Shown piece after piece: positions 1 to 10,168 of a stretch of 20,643 nucleotides of DNA (the stretch's first letter is position 1; each line of letters starts with the position of its first letter). Made by a program: the position numbers and the translations under genes. Source of the DNA: Clostridia bacterium (GTDB lineage Bacteria > Bacillota_A > Clostridia > Christensenellales > Aristaeellaceae); NCBI GenBank assembly GCA_017432405.1, contig JAFRJF010000015.1, forward strand, positions 1-20,643, in the 5' to 3' direction. The notes beneath the pieces were generated by a model. It saw only the letters and a list, made by a program, of their open reading frames with translations. It did not search any database and was not told the DNA's origin.

Positions 1-1623
<1,623 letters not shown>

Positions 1624-1637
1624 TTTGAGGAAACAAT

Positions 1638-3455
1638 ATGCAGATGATCAGTATGATTCTCTCCCTGCTGTGTGGCGTCGCGCTGTTCCTGTTCGGCATG
1701 TCGCTGATGGGAGACGGGCTTAAGAGCGTAGCGGGGAACAAACTGGAGATATTCCTGTACAGGATGACCAACACGCCCTTGAAGGGCATTCTCCTGGGCA
1801 TGGGCGTCACGTCGGTGATCCAGTCCTCCTCCGCCACCACGGTCATGGTCATCGGCTTTGTCAATTCAGGATTGATGAAGCTCCACCAGGCCATCGCCAT
1901 CACCCTTGGCGCCAACATCGGCACGAGCATCACGGGCTGGATCCTGTGCCTGTCCTATATCGAGGGCTCGGCCGGCATCGCGAAGCTGCTCTCGTCGGCG
2001 ACCATCAGCGCCATAGCCGCCATCGCGGGCATACTGTTCAGGATGCTCTCCAAGAGGAGCGTACACAGGAGCCTCGGCAATATCCTGCTGGGCTTTGCCA
2101 TCCTGATGGTGGGCATGCAGATGATGAGCGCGGCCGTCTCGCCGCTGAAGGACAGCGCCGTCTTCACCAGGACCATCACGATGTTCGCCAATCCCCTTCT
2201 GGGCATCCTGCTGGGCATCGTGATGACCGCCATTCTGCAAAGCGCGTCGGCGTCCATAGGTATCCTTCAGGCGCTGTCCGTGACCGGGGCCCTGACCTTC
2301 GCCACCGCGTTTCCGGTGATCCTGGGCATCGGCGTCGGCGCGTCCTGCCCGGTGATGCTCTCCGCCATCGGGGCCAACAAGAACGGCAAGCGCACGGCGC
2401 TCGCCTACCTGCTGGAGAATCTGTTCGGCATGGTGATCTGGCTGGTTGGGTTCTATGCCCTGAACGCGGCTTTCAGGTTTTCGTTTGTGGACATGACCGT
2501 CAATCCGGTGCTGATCGCGATGATCAACTCTGCCGTGCGCATCGTCACGGCCATATGCCTGTTCCCCTTTATAGGGGCGATGGAAAAGCTGCTGATGCTG
2601 CTGGTCAGGGATTCGGCGGAGGACCTGGAGGACATCGCCGACAGCGCGGACTTCGACCTGCTGGAGGAGCGCCTTTTGAACATGCCGGCGCTGGCCCTGG
2701 GCCAGGTGGAGCGGGTGGTCAACGGCATGTCCAGGAAGGTCCGCAAGAACGTCGGGCGGGCACTCAACCTGATCCAGACCTTTTCCCGGGAGAAGTTTGA
2801 AAAGGTGCAGCGCAAGGAGGACCTGATCGACAAATACGAATCCAAGACGGGCGAGTACCTGATCCAGCTTTCCAAACAGCGAATGGATTCAAAGCAGACC
2901 CGGAGGGTCACCATGCTGCTGCGCGCGGTGGGCGACCTGGAGCGGATCGGCGACTACGCCTCCAATATCGCCCGGGTGACCAACCAGATCAACGATGAGA
3001 ATATCACCTTCTCCGAGAACGCCCAGAGGGACCTGAACGTCGCCATACAGGCCGAGCGGGACCTGGTCAACGACACCATGAGGTCGTTCCAGGAGAATGA
3101 ACTGCGGACCGCCATGTGCATCAAGCCCCGTTCCGCCGGCCTGTCCTATCTCTGTGAGATACTGAAGGCCCGGCATATCGGCAGGCTTTCCCGGGGGGAG
3201 TGCAATCTCACCCAGGGCACCGCTTATACGGAGCTCTTGAACAGCTTTGAGCGGATCGCCTCCCACTGCGTGGCCGTTTCGGGCGTGGTGCGCAGGGAAC
3301 ACCAGGCCCACCCGGACTATCACGTGCATTCGGCAAAGGCCTTCGAGCTGAGCGAAGCGCAGTATCAGCAGATCTATGAGGATTTTCTGGCCAAATACGA
3401 CGTGCTGAGCAACGAAGAGCGCCCCCTCAGCGTGGAAGACGAAGCGGTGCAATGA
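1638..3455 (+). CDS. Na+/phosphate cotransporter with PhoU-like C-terminal domain
   Basis: Bacterial NaPi-II (PNaS) family membrane transporter, 605 residues, expected to import phosphate with Na+. The ATG follows a GAGG at 1626-1629. The first transport repeat carries QSSSAT at 62-67 and GANIGT at 91-96, the family hallmarks. The second repeat is degenerate: QSASAS at 201-206 and GIGVGASC near 230-237. Hydrophobic segments run from about residue 5 to 320. Residues about 330-590 form a charged helical region with the PhoU-type motif VGDLERIGDYASNIAR at 431-446, which is commonly fused to this family and thought to regulate it. The gene sits 14 bp after the P-type ATPase gene with no terminator between them, so calcium and phosphate movements may be co-controlled (inference). 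The substrate could also be another anion; the family call is secure. Confidence 0.94.
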   Translation: MQMISMILSLLCGVALFLFGMSLMGDGLKSVAGNKLEIFLYRMTNTPLKGILLGMGVTSVIQSSSATTVMVIGFVNSGLMKLHQAIAITLGANIGTSITGWILCLSYIEGSAGIAKLLSSATISAIAAIAGILFRMLSKRSVHRSLGNILLGFAILMVGMQMMSAAVSPLKDSAVFTRTITMFANPLLGILLGIVMTAILQSASASIGILQALSVTGALTFATAFPVILGIGVGASCPVMLSAIGANKNGKRTALAYLLENLFGMVIWLVGFYALNAAFRFSFVDMTVNPVLIAMINSAVRIVTAICLFPFIGAMEKLLMLLVRDSAEDLEDIADSADFDLLEERLLNMPALALGQVERVVNGMSRKVRKNVGRALNLIQTFSREKFEKVQRKEDLIDKYESKTGEYLIQLSKQRMDSKQTRRVTMLLRAVGDLERIGDYASNIARVTNQINDENITFSENAQRDLNVAIQAERDLVNDTMRSFQENELRTAMCIKPRSAGLSYLCEILKARHIGRLSRGECNLTQGTAYTELLNSFERIASHCVAVSGVVRREHQAHPDYHVHSAKAFELSEAQYQQIYEDFLAKYDVLSNEERPLSVEDEAVQ

Positions 3456-3480
3456 GAATTCATTTTTCATGTCACGCATC

Positions 3481-3509
3481 TTGAAAACAGGAGCCCGACG
3501 ATGTATAAT
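3481..3509 (+). promoter_or_regulatory. Sigma-A-like promoter upstream of the ABC transporter leader
   Basis: TTGAAA (3481-3486), a 17-bp spacer and a perfect TATAAT (3504-3509). A start near 3516 would give a 145-nt leader before the ABC ATPase gene. The sequence GCTAACTAAC (3517-3526) lies right at the expected start and shares CTAAC with the palindrome at 3599-3610, so one regulator may touch both sites (inference). Confidence 0.65.
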
Positions 3510-3537
3510 AGTAAATGCTAACTAACAAAACCTCTTC

Positions 3538-3590
3538 GCCCATCGTGCAGTGCGCCGGAGATGGACGGCTGTGCGGTGGGCTTTTGCTTT
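3538..3590 (+). terminator. Rho-independent terminator or attenuator in the ABC transporter leader
   Basis: A 13-pair stem is formed by GCCCATCGTGCAG (3538-3550) and CTGTGCGGTGGGC (3569-3581), with an 18-nt loop, followed by TTTTGCTTT. Three of the pairs are G-T wobbles that would be A-C mismatches in the opposite transcript, so the structure favours + strand RNA. It may end the cotransporter transcript, end a short RNA from the 3481 promoter, or act as an attenuator. Confidence 0.6.
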
Positions 3591-3616
3591 GGTCAATGGT
3601 TAGAACTAACTAATAT
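3589..3616 (+). promoter_or_regulatory. Second promoter with an embedded operator-like palindrome
   Basis: TTGGTC (3589-3594) and TAATAT (3611-3616) are 16 bp apart. The palindrome GTTAG-AA-CTAAC (3599-3610) fills the spacer, a classic position for a TetR- or MarR-type repressor operator. The ABC ATPase start is 44 bp downstream. No regulator gene is adjacent, so the repressor identity is unknown. Confidence 0.45.
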
Positions 3617-3659
3617 ATTCAGCCGATCGGCAAACCCAACCGGCGGTTCGGAGGGAAGC

Positions 3660-4361
3660 ATGTACATCGAGATTCGGGATTTGAAGAAGAACTATGGCGA
3701 GGGCTCCGGCTTTTCGCAGGTGCTTCGGGGGATCAACTGCGACGTGGAGAAGGGGCGGATATGCGCCATACTCGGCCCCAGCGGCTCCGGCAAGTCCACG
3801 CTGCTCAACTGCATCGGCGGGCTGGAGACGGCCAGCGGCGGTTCGATCCGCGTGGACGGCACGGAGCTGGTGGGCATGAAGCCGGAAGCGCTTTCGGAAT
3901 ACCGGCGGGAGAAGCTGGGCTTCATCTTTCAGTTCTACAACCTGGTGCCCAACCTCACGGTGCGGGAGAACATCCAGGTCTGCGAATACCTGTCCAGGAA
4001 TCCGCTGTCGGTGGACGGCCTGCTGGATGCGCTGGGGATCAGGGCGCACCAGAACAAATTCCCCTCTCAGATCTCCGGCGGTCAGCAGCAGCGCTGCGCC
4101 ATCGCCCGGGCCATCGTCAAGAACCCGAGCCTGCTGCTGTGCGACGAGCCGACCGGCGCGCTGGACTCGGCCTCCAGCCGGGATATACTGGTGCTGCTGG
4201 AGCAGATCAACCGGGAGTACGGCACGACGATACTGCTCGTGACCCACAACACCGCCATTCGGAGGATGGCTCACCAGGTGCTCACCATACGGGACGGCCG
4301 CGTGACCGAGGAAACCCACAACGACGCGCCGGTTCCCGCCGCCGAGCTGGAGGACCTCTGA
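3660..4361 (+). CDS. ABC transporter ATPase, MacB/LolD-like
   Basis: A 233-residue nucleotide-binding subunit that would power the FtsX-type permease encoded next. Walker A GPSGSGKS is at 39-46. It is followed by a Q-loop (FQFYNLVPNLTVREN), the signature ISGGQQQR, Walker B LLLCDEPTGALD with the family-typical PTGALD, and the H-loop TILLVTHNT. The start is set by GGAGGG at 3650-3655, four bases before the ATG. A longer open frame upstream overlaps the palindrome and hairpin and has no ribosome-binding site. The gene is separated from the permease gene by one base. This MacB/LolD/YtrE class usually exports peptides, antibiotics or lipids, or transmits mechanical signals; the substrate here is unknown. 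Regulation is probably by the operator-like site at 3599-3610. Confidence 0.95.
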   Translation: MYIEIRDLKKNYGEGSGFSQVLRGINCDVEKGRICAILGPSGSGKSTLLNCIGGLETASGGSIRVDGTELVGMKPEALSEYRREKLGFIFQFYNLVPNLTVRENIQVCEYLSRNPLSVDGLLDALGIRAHQNKFPSQISGGQQQRCAIARAIVKNPSLLLCDEPTGALDSASSRDILVLLEQINREYGTTILLVTHNTAIRRMAHQVLTIRDGRVTEETHNDAPVPAAELEDL

Positions 4362-4362
4362 T

Positions 4363-6897
4363 ATGCAGCGCCTGTTGTACAGAAAGATGTGGCGCGAGCT
4401 TCGCGCCGCCTGGCCGAGGTACCTGGCCCTCGGCCTGGCCATCGCCCTGGCCATGTACCTGATCGTCAGCCTGATCGGCGCGGCGGACACGGTGATACTG
4501 GGAACGGAGCGCCACGCGGTGGCCAACGGGATCGAGGACGGCCAGTTCACGACCTTCGTTCCCCTGACGGACGCTCAGGTGAAGGCGCTGACCGATTCGG
4601 GCATCGCGCTGGAGAAGGCGTTCTTCCTGGATTATGAGCTGGAGGGCGGGCGCGTCCTGCGGGTGTTCCGCCTCCGGGAGGCCATCGACCGGGCAGAGCT
4701 TGAATCGGGAGATTTTCCCGGGGACGACGGCGTCGCCCTGGAAAAGCGGTACTGCGAGGAAAACGGCCTGGCTCCCGGCAGCGCGATCCAAATCGGAGGC
4801 CTCGCGCTGACGGTCAGCGGGGTCTGCACCTCGCCGGACTACGACACGCCCTTCCGGGAGCTGGGCGACAGCACCGTGGACAGCGCAAACTTCGGCACGG
4901 CCTTCGTCACCCAAGCGCTGTATGAAAGGCTGCGGCAGACCGGCGAGGCCCTTCGGTCGGAGGAATACCTGTACGCCTACCGGCTGAACGGCGCGCTCAC
5001 CGACGAAGGACTGCGGGAAAGACTGAAGGCGCTGACCTTCGACCCGGACAGCGTGGCGGACCCGTGGTTCCGGGAATACTGGGAGCGGGTTTACGGCAAG
5101 CGCGACGAGCTGCTGGACGCGGCCTCTGAGATGGCCGATGGCACGCAGAAGCTCAGCGACGCGCTGGATGAGCTGGGGGAGAAGGCCTTCGGGAAGCCGG
5201 GGACCGTCGCATGGGAGCTGCTGCCCAAGGACGTGACCGAGGCCTATGACGCGGTTCACGAGGCCGAGGAGGGCGCTTCCGAGCTTCGAGACGCGGTGGA
5301 CGAGCTGGCGGACCAGTACATGCGCCCGGAGACCGGCAACCTGCGTTCTTTCATCACGGCGCAGGACAATCCCCGCATCGGCGGCGCCGCTGACGACGTG
5401 GTCATCAACAAATACGCCAGCATACTTGCCGGCGTGATCGTCATGGCGCTTTTGACCTACGTGATCAGCGTGTTTGTCGTTCACAACATCGACCGCGAAC
5501 AGAGCGTCATCGGCACGCTGTACGCCCTCGGCATCCGGCGAAGCGAGCTGACGCGGCACTACCTGCTGCTGCCGGTGATGGTCGCGCTGCTGGCCGGGAT
5601 CACGGGGACCGCGCTGGGCTACAGCGCCCTCGGCGTGCCGACGCAAACCGCGGACACCTACGCCTACTTCTCCGTTCCGTCCCTGTCGACGGTCGTCGAG
5701 CTGCCCGTGATACTTTACGGCGCGGTGATGCCGCCGCTGGTTGCCGCGCTGGTCAACCTCCTGTTCATCCGTCGCAGGCTCTCCGCCCCGGCGCTCAGGC
5801 TGATCCGGAAGGAGACGAAGTACGCCCAGGTGCGGAAGCTGGACCTCGGGCGCATGGGATACGTTCGCCGCTTCCAGATCCGCCAGCTCGTCCGGGAGAG
5901 CCGAAGCGCCGTGGGCGTCGTGCTGGCCATATTCATCTGCCTTTTGCTGATGATGATCGGTATCAACGCCTGGGTGATGTGCGACCACGTCGGCAAGGAC
6001 AATGTGACGGACACGCGGTATTCGCACATGTATCTCTACAAGTACCCCGAGGCCCAGGCGCCGGCGGGCGGCTATGAGGCGATCGCCCTTTCCATGAAGA
6101 AGGAAGTCCTCGGCTACAATATGGACGTGACGCTGCTGGGCCTCACGGCGGACAATCCCTTCTTCGACGCCGCCCCGCCGGAGGGCATGACCCGCGCGCA
6201 GATCAGCTCCGCCATGGCCCAGAAGTACGCCCTGAAGGCCGGGGACGTCTTTACCGTGAAGGACCCGGAGAGCGACCGCCTCTACGCCTTCACTGTGGAC
6301 GGGGTGGTGCGCTACAGCCCCGCGTTCTACGTCTTCATGGATATCGACAGCCTGCGGGAGCTGTTCGACCTGCCGGAGGACTACTACAACGCGGTCTTTG
6401 CGGACCGGGACCTTGGCGTCGACCCCGGGCGGCTCTACAGCGTGGGCACCCGGGCGGACGTGGAAAAGGCGGCCGACATCTTCGTGGAGCTCATGCGGTC
6501 CATGGTGATCACCATGATCGTCGCCTCCGCAGCCATCATGGCGCTGGTGATGGTCCTGATGATGAAGGTCATGGTCGACCACGCCGCCGGCAGCATCGCC
6601 CTGTTCAGGCTGTTCGGCTATCGCAAGCGCGAGTTGAGCACCCTGTTCCTGAACGGAAACACGCTGCTGATCGCGCTGGGCGTGCTCGTATCGATCCCGC
6701 TGTCCAAGGGCATTATGGACGCCTTGTACCCGTATCTGGTCTCAAACGTGGCCTGCGCCATGGACCTGCGCTTCGAGCCCTGGATCTACGCGGCGCTGTT
6801 TGCTGGCTGCATGCTGATCTACGCCCTGATCCACGCCCTGCTGGCCCGCAGGGTCCGCCGCATCGCCCCGAACGAGGTCCTGAAGGACAGGGAGTGA
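4363..6897 (+). CDS. FtsX-type ABC transporter permease (large, two FtsX domains)
   Basis: An 844-residue membrane subunit partnering the preceding ATPase. The ATG is one base after the ATPase stop, with GGAGG at 4349-4353. An N-terminal membrane helix lies around residues 17-40. A large extracytoplasmic region follows, containing an acidic, Ala/Glu-rich stretch that is probably helical (residues about 245-325). The first FtsX domain comes next (helices around ASILAGVIVMALLTYVISVF, LLLPVMVALLAGITGTALGY and VILYGAVMPPLVAALVNLLF). A second half then starts with a helix near SAVGVVLAIFICLLLMMIG, has another external segment and ends in a second FtsX domain with LFRLFGYRKRELSTLF and the terminal RRIAPNEVLKDRE. 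This is the layout of large Bacillota ABC permeases involved in export or stress response; the cargo cannot be deduced. Confidence 0.92.
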   Translation: MQRLLYRKMWRELRAAWPRYLALGLAIALAMYLIVSLIGAADTVILGTERHAVANGIEDGQFTTFVPLTDAQVKALTDSGIALEKAFFLDYELEGGRVLRVFRLREAIDRAELESGDFPGDDGVALEKRYCEENGLAPGSAIQIGGLALTVSGVCTSPDYDTPFRELGDSTVDSANFGTAFVTQALYERLRQTGEALRSEEYLYAYRLNGALTDEGLRERLKALTFDPDSVADPWFREYWERVYGKRDELLDAASEMADGTQKLSDALDELGEKAFGKPGTVAWELLPKDVTEAYDAVHEAEEGASELRDAVDELADQYMRPETGNLRSFITAQDNPRIGGAADDVVINKYASILAGVIVMALLTYVISVFVVHNIDREQSVIGTLYALGIRRSELTRHYLLLPVMVALLAGITGTALGYSALGVPTQTADTYAYFSVPSLSTVVELPVILYGAVMPPLVAALVNLLFIRRRLSAPALRLIRKETKYAQVRKLDLGRMGYVRRFQIRQLVRESRSAVGVVLAIFICLLLMMIGINAWVMCDHVGKDNVTDTRYSHMYLYKYPEAQAPAGGYEAIALSMKKEVLGYNMDVTLLGLTADNPFFDAAPPEGMTRAQISSAMAQKYALKAGDVFTVKDPESDRLYAFTVDGVVRYSPAFYVFMDIDSLRELFDLPEDYYNAVFADRDLGVDPGRLYSVGTRADVEKAADIFVELMRSMVITMIVASAAIMALVMVLMMKVMVDHAAGSIALFRLFGYRKRELSTLFLNGNTLLIALGVLVSIPLSKGIMDALYPYLVSNVACAMDLRFEPWIYAALFAGCMLIYALIHALLARRVRRIAPNEVLKDRE

Positions 6898-6902
6898 CGC
6901 CA

Positions 6903-6933
6903 GTGGGACAAGGGGACGGTTCTCTTGTCCCAC
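6903..6933. repeat. Short inverted repeat with GGGGACGGTTCTC core, copy 1
   Basis: GTGGGACAAG (6903-6912) pairs perfectly with CTTGTCCCAC (6924-6933) around an 11-nt loop. The core GGGGACGGTTCTC recurs at 13652-13664 with different but again complementary flanks. Similar REP-like elements are, from general knowledge, scattered in Bacillota genomes; the assignment to a family here is inference. Confidence 0.7.
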
Positions 6934-6953
6934 GATCGCGTGGCATTTTTGTT
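6930..6953 (+). terminator. Likely terminator after the ABC permease gene
   Basis: CCACG (6930-6934), loop ATCG and CGTGG (6939-6943) are followed by CATTTTTGTT. The 5' arm overlaps the end of the inverted repeat at 6903-6933, so the two hairpins are mutually exclusive. The short stem makes this moderate evidence. Confidence 0.45.
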
Positions 6954-7046
6954 ATCATTGCAATCCGGATGCAGGAAACGGGCAGTTGATATCGAAAATA
7001 GTAGTGTTGTAGCCGGCGGACGGCGGGATGCGTGCGGCCCTGTATT

Positions 7047-7070
7047 CCTAAAGGATTAGCTTCGCGTCGC
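7047..7070 (-). repeat. 24-bp dispersed repeat, single intergenic copy
   Basis: One reverse-oriented unit (CCTAAAGGATTAGC then TTCGCGTCGC). It is the only complete copy in the window that lies outside a gene, about 90 bp upstream of the metalloprotease start. The surrounding 6954-7159 stretch shows no convincing promoter; TTGATA at 6986 has no good -10 partner. Confidence 0.9.
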
Positions 7071-7159
7071 GGCGGATCAGGACCTTGGAGCTGCAGCCCG
7101 CAGGAACGGACGTACATTCGGCTTTGCGCAAGACACAGCGAACAAGGGAGAATATCAAC

Positions 7160-10123
7160 ATGAACAAGACCATGGACAAGCTCCTGGCGGTATTGCTGGC
7201 ACTGGCGATGCTGCTGGGCTGCGTGGCCGGCCTTGCCGAGACGGCAGGGGCGACTGCGACGGAGGGGGCGGCGCTCAAGGGCCAGCTGACCCTTGCCGAC
7301 ATCGAGGCGAAGGGCGCGAAGGCTTACGCCCCCGACGGGCGCGTGACCTTCGTGGACGGCGACTGCGCCGGAGAACCCGTGCGCAGCATGGAGGACGCGG
7401 CGGCGGTCGTAAACGCCATGATCGCCCTGCTGGGCGGCGACGCGAAGCTAGTCCTTAAGGGCGACGCGAAGCTAGTCCTTCAGGGCGATGAAGGGACGCG
7501 GTTCGAGCCCTGGCGCTCCTTCGAGGACACGGCGGGGAACGTCTACTACGTGTTCCAGCAGATGCACGCCGGAATCACGGTGCCCGGCGGCGCGGTCAAG
7601 GTCGTCACCGACGCCGAGGGCAGCATGCTGGGCCTCGTCGGCAGCCTGGAGGACAACCTGCCCGACGCCCAGGAGGCCGAGGGTATCACCGCCCGGCAGG
7701 CCGAGGCGCTGGCGCTTAAATACGTGAAGGACAACTACCAGGCCGAGGCGGAGCTGATCGAGGGACGCACCGGGAAGGTCGTGCTGCCGGTCAAGCCGGA
7801 AATTGACCCGAACGGCGAGGGCGTCGAAGAGGCACAGAGACGCTTTGCCTGGGTGGTCTATACCAACAATCCCGGCAGCAGCGTGGAGTCGGCCTCCGAC
7901 CTGCCTTACCTGGCCCACTATGTGACCCTGTCGGGCGAATACCTGTACAGCCTGCCCGCCGTCATGCCCGGCGACGCGGCGGCCACCAGCGGCTTTAGCG
8001 CGGCCTACGTATTTGAGTTCATGGAGTCGGTGCCGTATACCGGCACGGTGCTGCTCTCCGACGGCACCGAGAAGGAGATCACCGTCGACCTGATGCGGGA
8101 CACCCGCACGGGCATGTACTACCTGGGCAACCTGCAGCGGCGGATCGCCGTGGCGGACTGCTATGAGTTCGTGTACAACAAGGGTCATGTGGTGCTGGAG
8201 GCGTCCCCGGACAACACCGGCTGGGACAACACCTGCCTGCTTTCGCTGTACAACTACTGCAGGGCCTGGGATTACTACAAGGCCATCGGCTGGAACGGCG
8301 GCGACGGCGACGGGACGCCCATATTGGTGCTGAAGGACTACTGCAACAGCTACCACGAGCCCATCGACAACGCCGCCTATGCCGGACAGTTCTACGGCTG
8401 GCAGCTGTTCCTGTCCAGCGACATCAACGACCTGTCCCAGTGCCTGGACGTGCTGGCCCACGAGTTCACCCACTGCGTGACGGGCAGCATCATGACCTAC
8501 AATGCCTACCTGAACGACTACGGCGCGATCAACGAGGCCATGAGCGACATCCAGGGCAACATCTGCGAGATGCTGAACGGCGCGACGGAGGACACCACCT
8601 GGCTGTTGGGCGAGATGGGCACGATCCCGGTGCGCTGCATGAGCGACCCCCATATGTTCCAGCAGCCGGAATACACCTGGGATTACTATTACAAGGCGAA
8701 CGTCAACAAGCCCACGGTGCTCAACGATCAGGGCGGCGTGCATACTAATTCCTCGCTTTTGAACAACGTGGCCTGGCGGCTGTGCGAGAAGGGCGGCATG
8801 GCGCTGGAGGAGGCGCGGGCCTTCTGGTTCGCGGTGGACGGCTCGATGGTGCCCCATACCGATTACGCCCAGCTGAGCGTGCTGATGCCGTGGGTGCTCA
8901 GGAATCAGGGCCTGGAAAAATACCAGGACGCCCTCGAGGCGGCGATCGACGCCACGCGCCTGCGCTCCAACGACGTGCCCGACAGCTTTGACGACGATCG
9001 GGCGCTGGTGACGCTGACGCTGCCCGACGAGGAACGCTTCGAGGACGGCCATTGGGGCCTGATGATCCTCAGCGTCGACGCCGAGGGCCTTGGTCAGCGC
9101 TTCAACGGCCTCATCGAGGGCAAGGGCGAATACGAAGGCCAGCTCGACGCCTTCTTTGAGACCCTGTTTTCCGTCGACGGGGAACAGGAGGGCTCGGTCT
9201 TCGACAAAAAGGTCCTGGTGCCGCGGCTGGTCATGCTGCTGCGGGATTACTTCGGGGACCTGGCCCGCTCCGATACCGGCGTCGCGGGCCAGGATGGCCG
9301 TACAGTCCGGCTGGTTACCGGCCCGGGCCTGACCATACCCGTGCTGTTCCGCCTGGAGCTCGACGACGACCAGCACCTCCAGAGCACCGCCCTGGCGGTG
9401 TACGCCTTCGGCCAGTGGATCGACCTGGCATCCCTCGTCGCGCCGTTGGTGCAGAACATCGACCTCGCCAAGCTGGCCGAAGGCGATTTGACGTCCGTGC
9501 TGACCGACGTCTTCAAGTCCTTCGACATCAGCGACGCCTCCATGGATAACTCTCCCCTGCTGCAGGCCGTCATCGGCAGCCTCTTCGCCCCGAAGCAGTT
9601 CATCAGCCAGCTGCTGTTCACGATCCAGCGCGGCGCGGTTAACGAGATTCCCGCCACGGGCCTTGAGAACGTGGGCACGCTGGACAAGGAGAGCTTCCCC
9701 CTGCTCGAGCTGCTTAACGACCAGGAGAAGCTGAGGCAGCTCACGGGCCAGGCCGCGGCCTCCTGGGAGGACTACGGCAATTCCGACCTCTATGCGCAGG
9801 CGGAGCTGGAAGCCGCCGCCGCGCTGATCAGGGAACAGTTCGAGTCCTTCGAGGGCTGCGAGCTCCATGCCCTGCGCTACGCCGGCGACGTGTGCAACAG
9901 CACGGGCAACCTTCAGTGGATGAACAGCCTGGAGGAGGGCAAAAACTATACCCAGGTCATCGAATTCCTCAGCGATTTCCATTCGCCCGTGGAAGGCGGC
10001 GGCGACGCGAAGCTAGTCCCTTTGGGGGGCGCATGGGAGGCGGACAAGGAATATACCGACTGGCAGTGGTGGCTGGCCCGCGAGGAAGGCGGCGACTGGG
10101 AGCTGCTGACCTGGGGATACTGA
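7160..10123 (+). CDS. Secreted M4 (thermolysin-family) metalloprotease with in-frame repeat insertions
   Basis: A 987-residue zinc endopeptidase precursor. The ATG at 7160 has AAGGGAG (7144-7150) nine bases upstream and begins a signal peptide (MNKTMDKLLAVLLALAMLLGC). The Cys after LLG leaves a lipoprotein possible. Residues about 40-330 form a propeptide of the FTP/PepSY type. The catalytic domain shows HEFTH at 434-438 (zinc ligands and Glu), the third ligand in NEAMSD (Glu459) and the catalytic His528 in GVHTNSSLLN, all spaced as in thermolysin. The roughly 385 residues after about 600 match no domain I recognise. Two tandem 24-bp repeats encode DAKLVLKG/DAKLVLQG at about 93-110 in the propeptide, and a variant copy encodes DAKLVPLG near the C-terminus. 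The stop codon lies inside a hairpin repeat. The function call is secure; substrate and anchoring are unknown. Confidence 0.93.
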   Translation: MNKTMDKLLAVLLALAMLLGCVAGLAETAGATATEGAALKGQLTLADIEAKGAKAYAPDGRVTFVDGDCAGEPVRSMEDAAAVVNAMIALLGGDAKLVLKGDAKLVLQGDEGTRFEPWRSFEDTAGNVYYVFQQMHAGITVPGGAVKVVTDAEGSMLGLVGSLEDNLPDAQEAEGITARQAEALALKYVKDNYQAEAELIEGRTGKVVLPVKPEIDPNGEGVEEAQRRFAWVVYTNNPGSSVESASDLPYLAHYVTLSGEYLYSLPAVMPGDAAATSGFSAAYVFEFMESVPYTGTVLLSDGTEKEITVDLMRDTRTGMYYLGNLQRRIAVADCYEFVYNKGHVVLEASPDNTGWDNTCLLSLYNYCRAWDYYKAIGWNGGDGDGTPILVLKDYCNSYHEPIDNAAYAGQFYGWQLFLSSDINDLSQCLDVLAHEFTHCVTGSIMTYNAYLNDYGAINEAMSDIQGNICEMLNGATEDTTWLLGEMGTIPVRCMSDPHMFQQPEYTWDYYYKANVNKPTVLNDQGGVHTNSSLLNNVAWRLCEKGGMALEEARAFWFAVDGSMVPHTDYAQLSVLMPWVLRNQGLEKYQDALEAAIDATRLRSNDVPDSFDDDRALVTLTLPDEERFEDGHWGLMILSVDAEGLGQRFNGLIEGKGEYEGQLDAFFETLFSVDGEQEGSVFDKKVLVPRLVMLLRDYFGDLARSDTGVAGQDGRTVRLVTGPGLTIPVLFRLELDDDQHLQSTALAVYAFGQWIDLASLVAPLVQNIDLAKLAEGDLTSVLTDVFKSFDISDASMDNSPLLQAVIGSLFAPKQFISQLLFTIQRGAVNEIPATGLENVGTLDKESFPLLELLNDQEKLRQLTGQAAASWEDYGNSDLYAQAELEAAAALIREQFESFEGCELHALRYAGDVCNSTGNLQWMNSLEEGKNYTQVIEFLSDFHSPVEGGGDAKLVPLGGAWEADKEYTDWQWWLAREEGGDWELLTWGY
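7438..7485 (+). repeat. 24-bp repeat, two tandem copies inside the protease gene
   Basis: Units at 7438-7461 (ending CTTAAGGG) and 7462-7485 (ending CTTCAGGG) are read in the frame that gives DAKLVLKG and DAKLVLQG. They fall in the propeptide between the AAAVVNAMIALLG helix and the FEPWRSFED strand, where a loop is expected. Confidence 0.95.
10003..10026 (+). repeat. 24-bp repeat, variant single copy near the protease C-terminus
   Basis: CGACGCGAAGCTAGTCC is intact. The end reads CTTTGGGG instead of TTTAGGG, so this copy has diverged or is partly replaced. It encodes DAKLVPLG just before the last 30 residues. Confidence 0.8.
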
Positions 10124-10149
10124 TTTGTCGCGCAGCGACAAATCAGTAT
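10117..10149. repeat. Long hairpin repeat (TGATTT-TCG family), copy 1
   Basis: A perfect 15-bp stem: ATACTGATTTGTCGC (10117-10131), loop GCA and GCGACAAATCAGTAT (10135-10149). The protease stop codon TGA (10121-10123) is inside the left arm, and the phosphatase ribosome-binding site starts six bases after the right arm. No U-tract follows, so it is a structured spacer rather than an obvious terminator. Confidence 0.9.
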
Positions 10150-10168
10150 TTGACGGAGGTGCTTGATC

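Noticed and set aside
4282..6582. Long open frame on the minus strand opposite the ABC permease gene
   Set aside because: Its translation is His/Arg/Val-rich low-complexity sequence typical of an antisense shadow in GC-rich DNA, with no domain, while the + strand frame is a clear permease.
6986..7012. TTGATA as the -35 of a protease promoter
   Set aside because: No acceptable -10 at 15-19 bp; the best candidate matches only three of six bases.
7472..9982. Long minus-strand open frame opposite the M4 protease gene
   Set aside because: Composition is His/Gln/Val/Arg-rich with no recognisable motif; the + strand carries a signal peptide and HEFTH.
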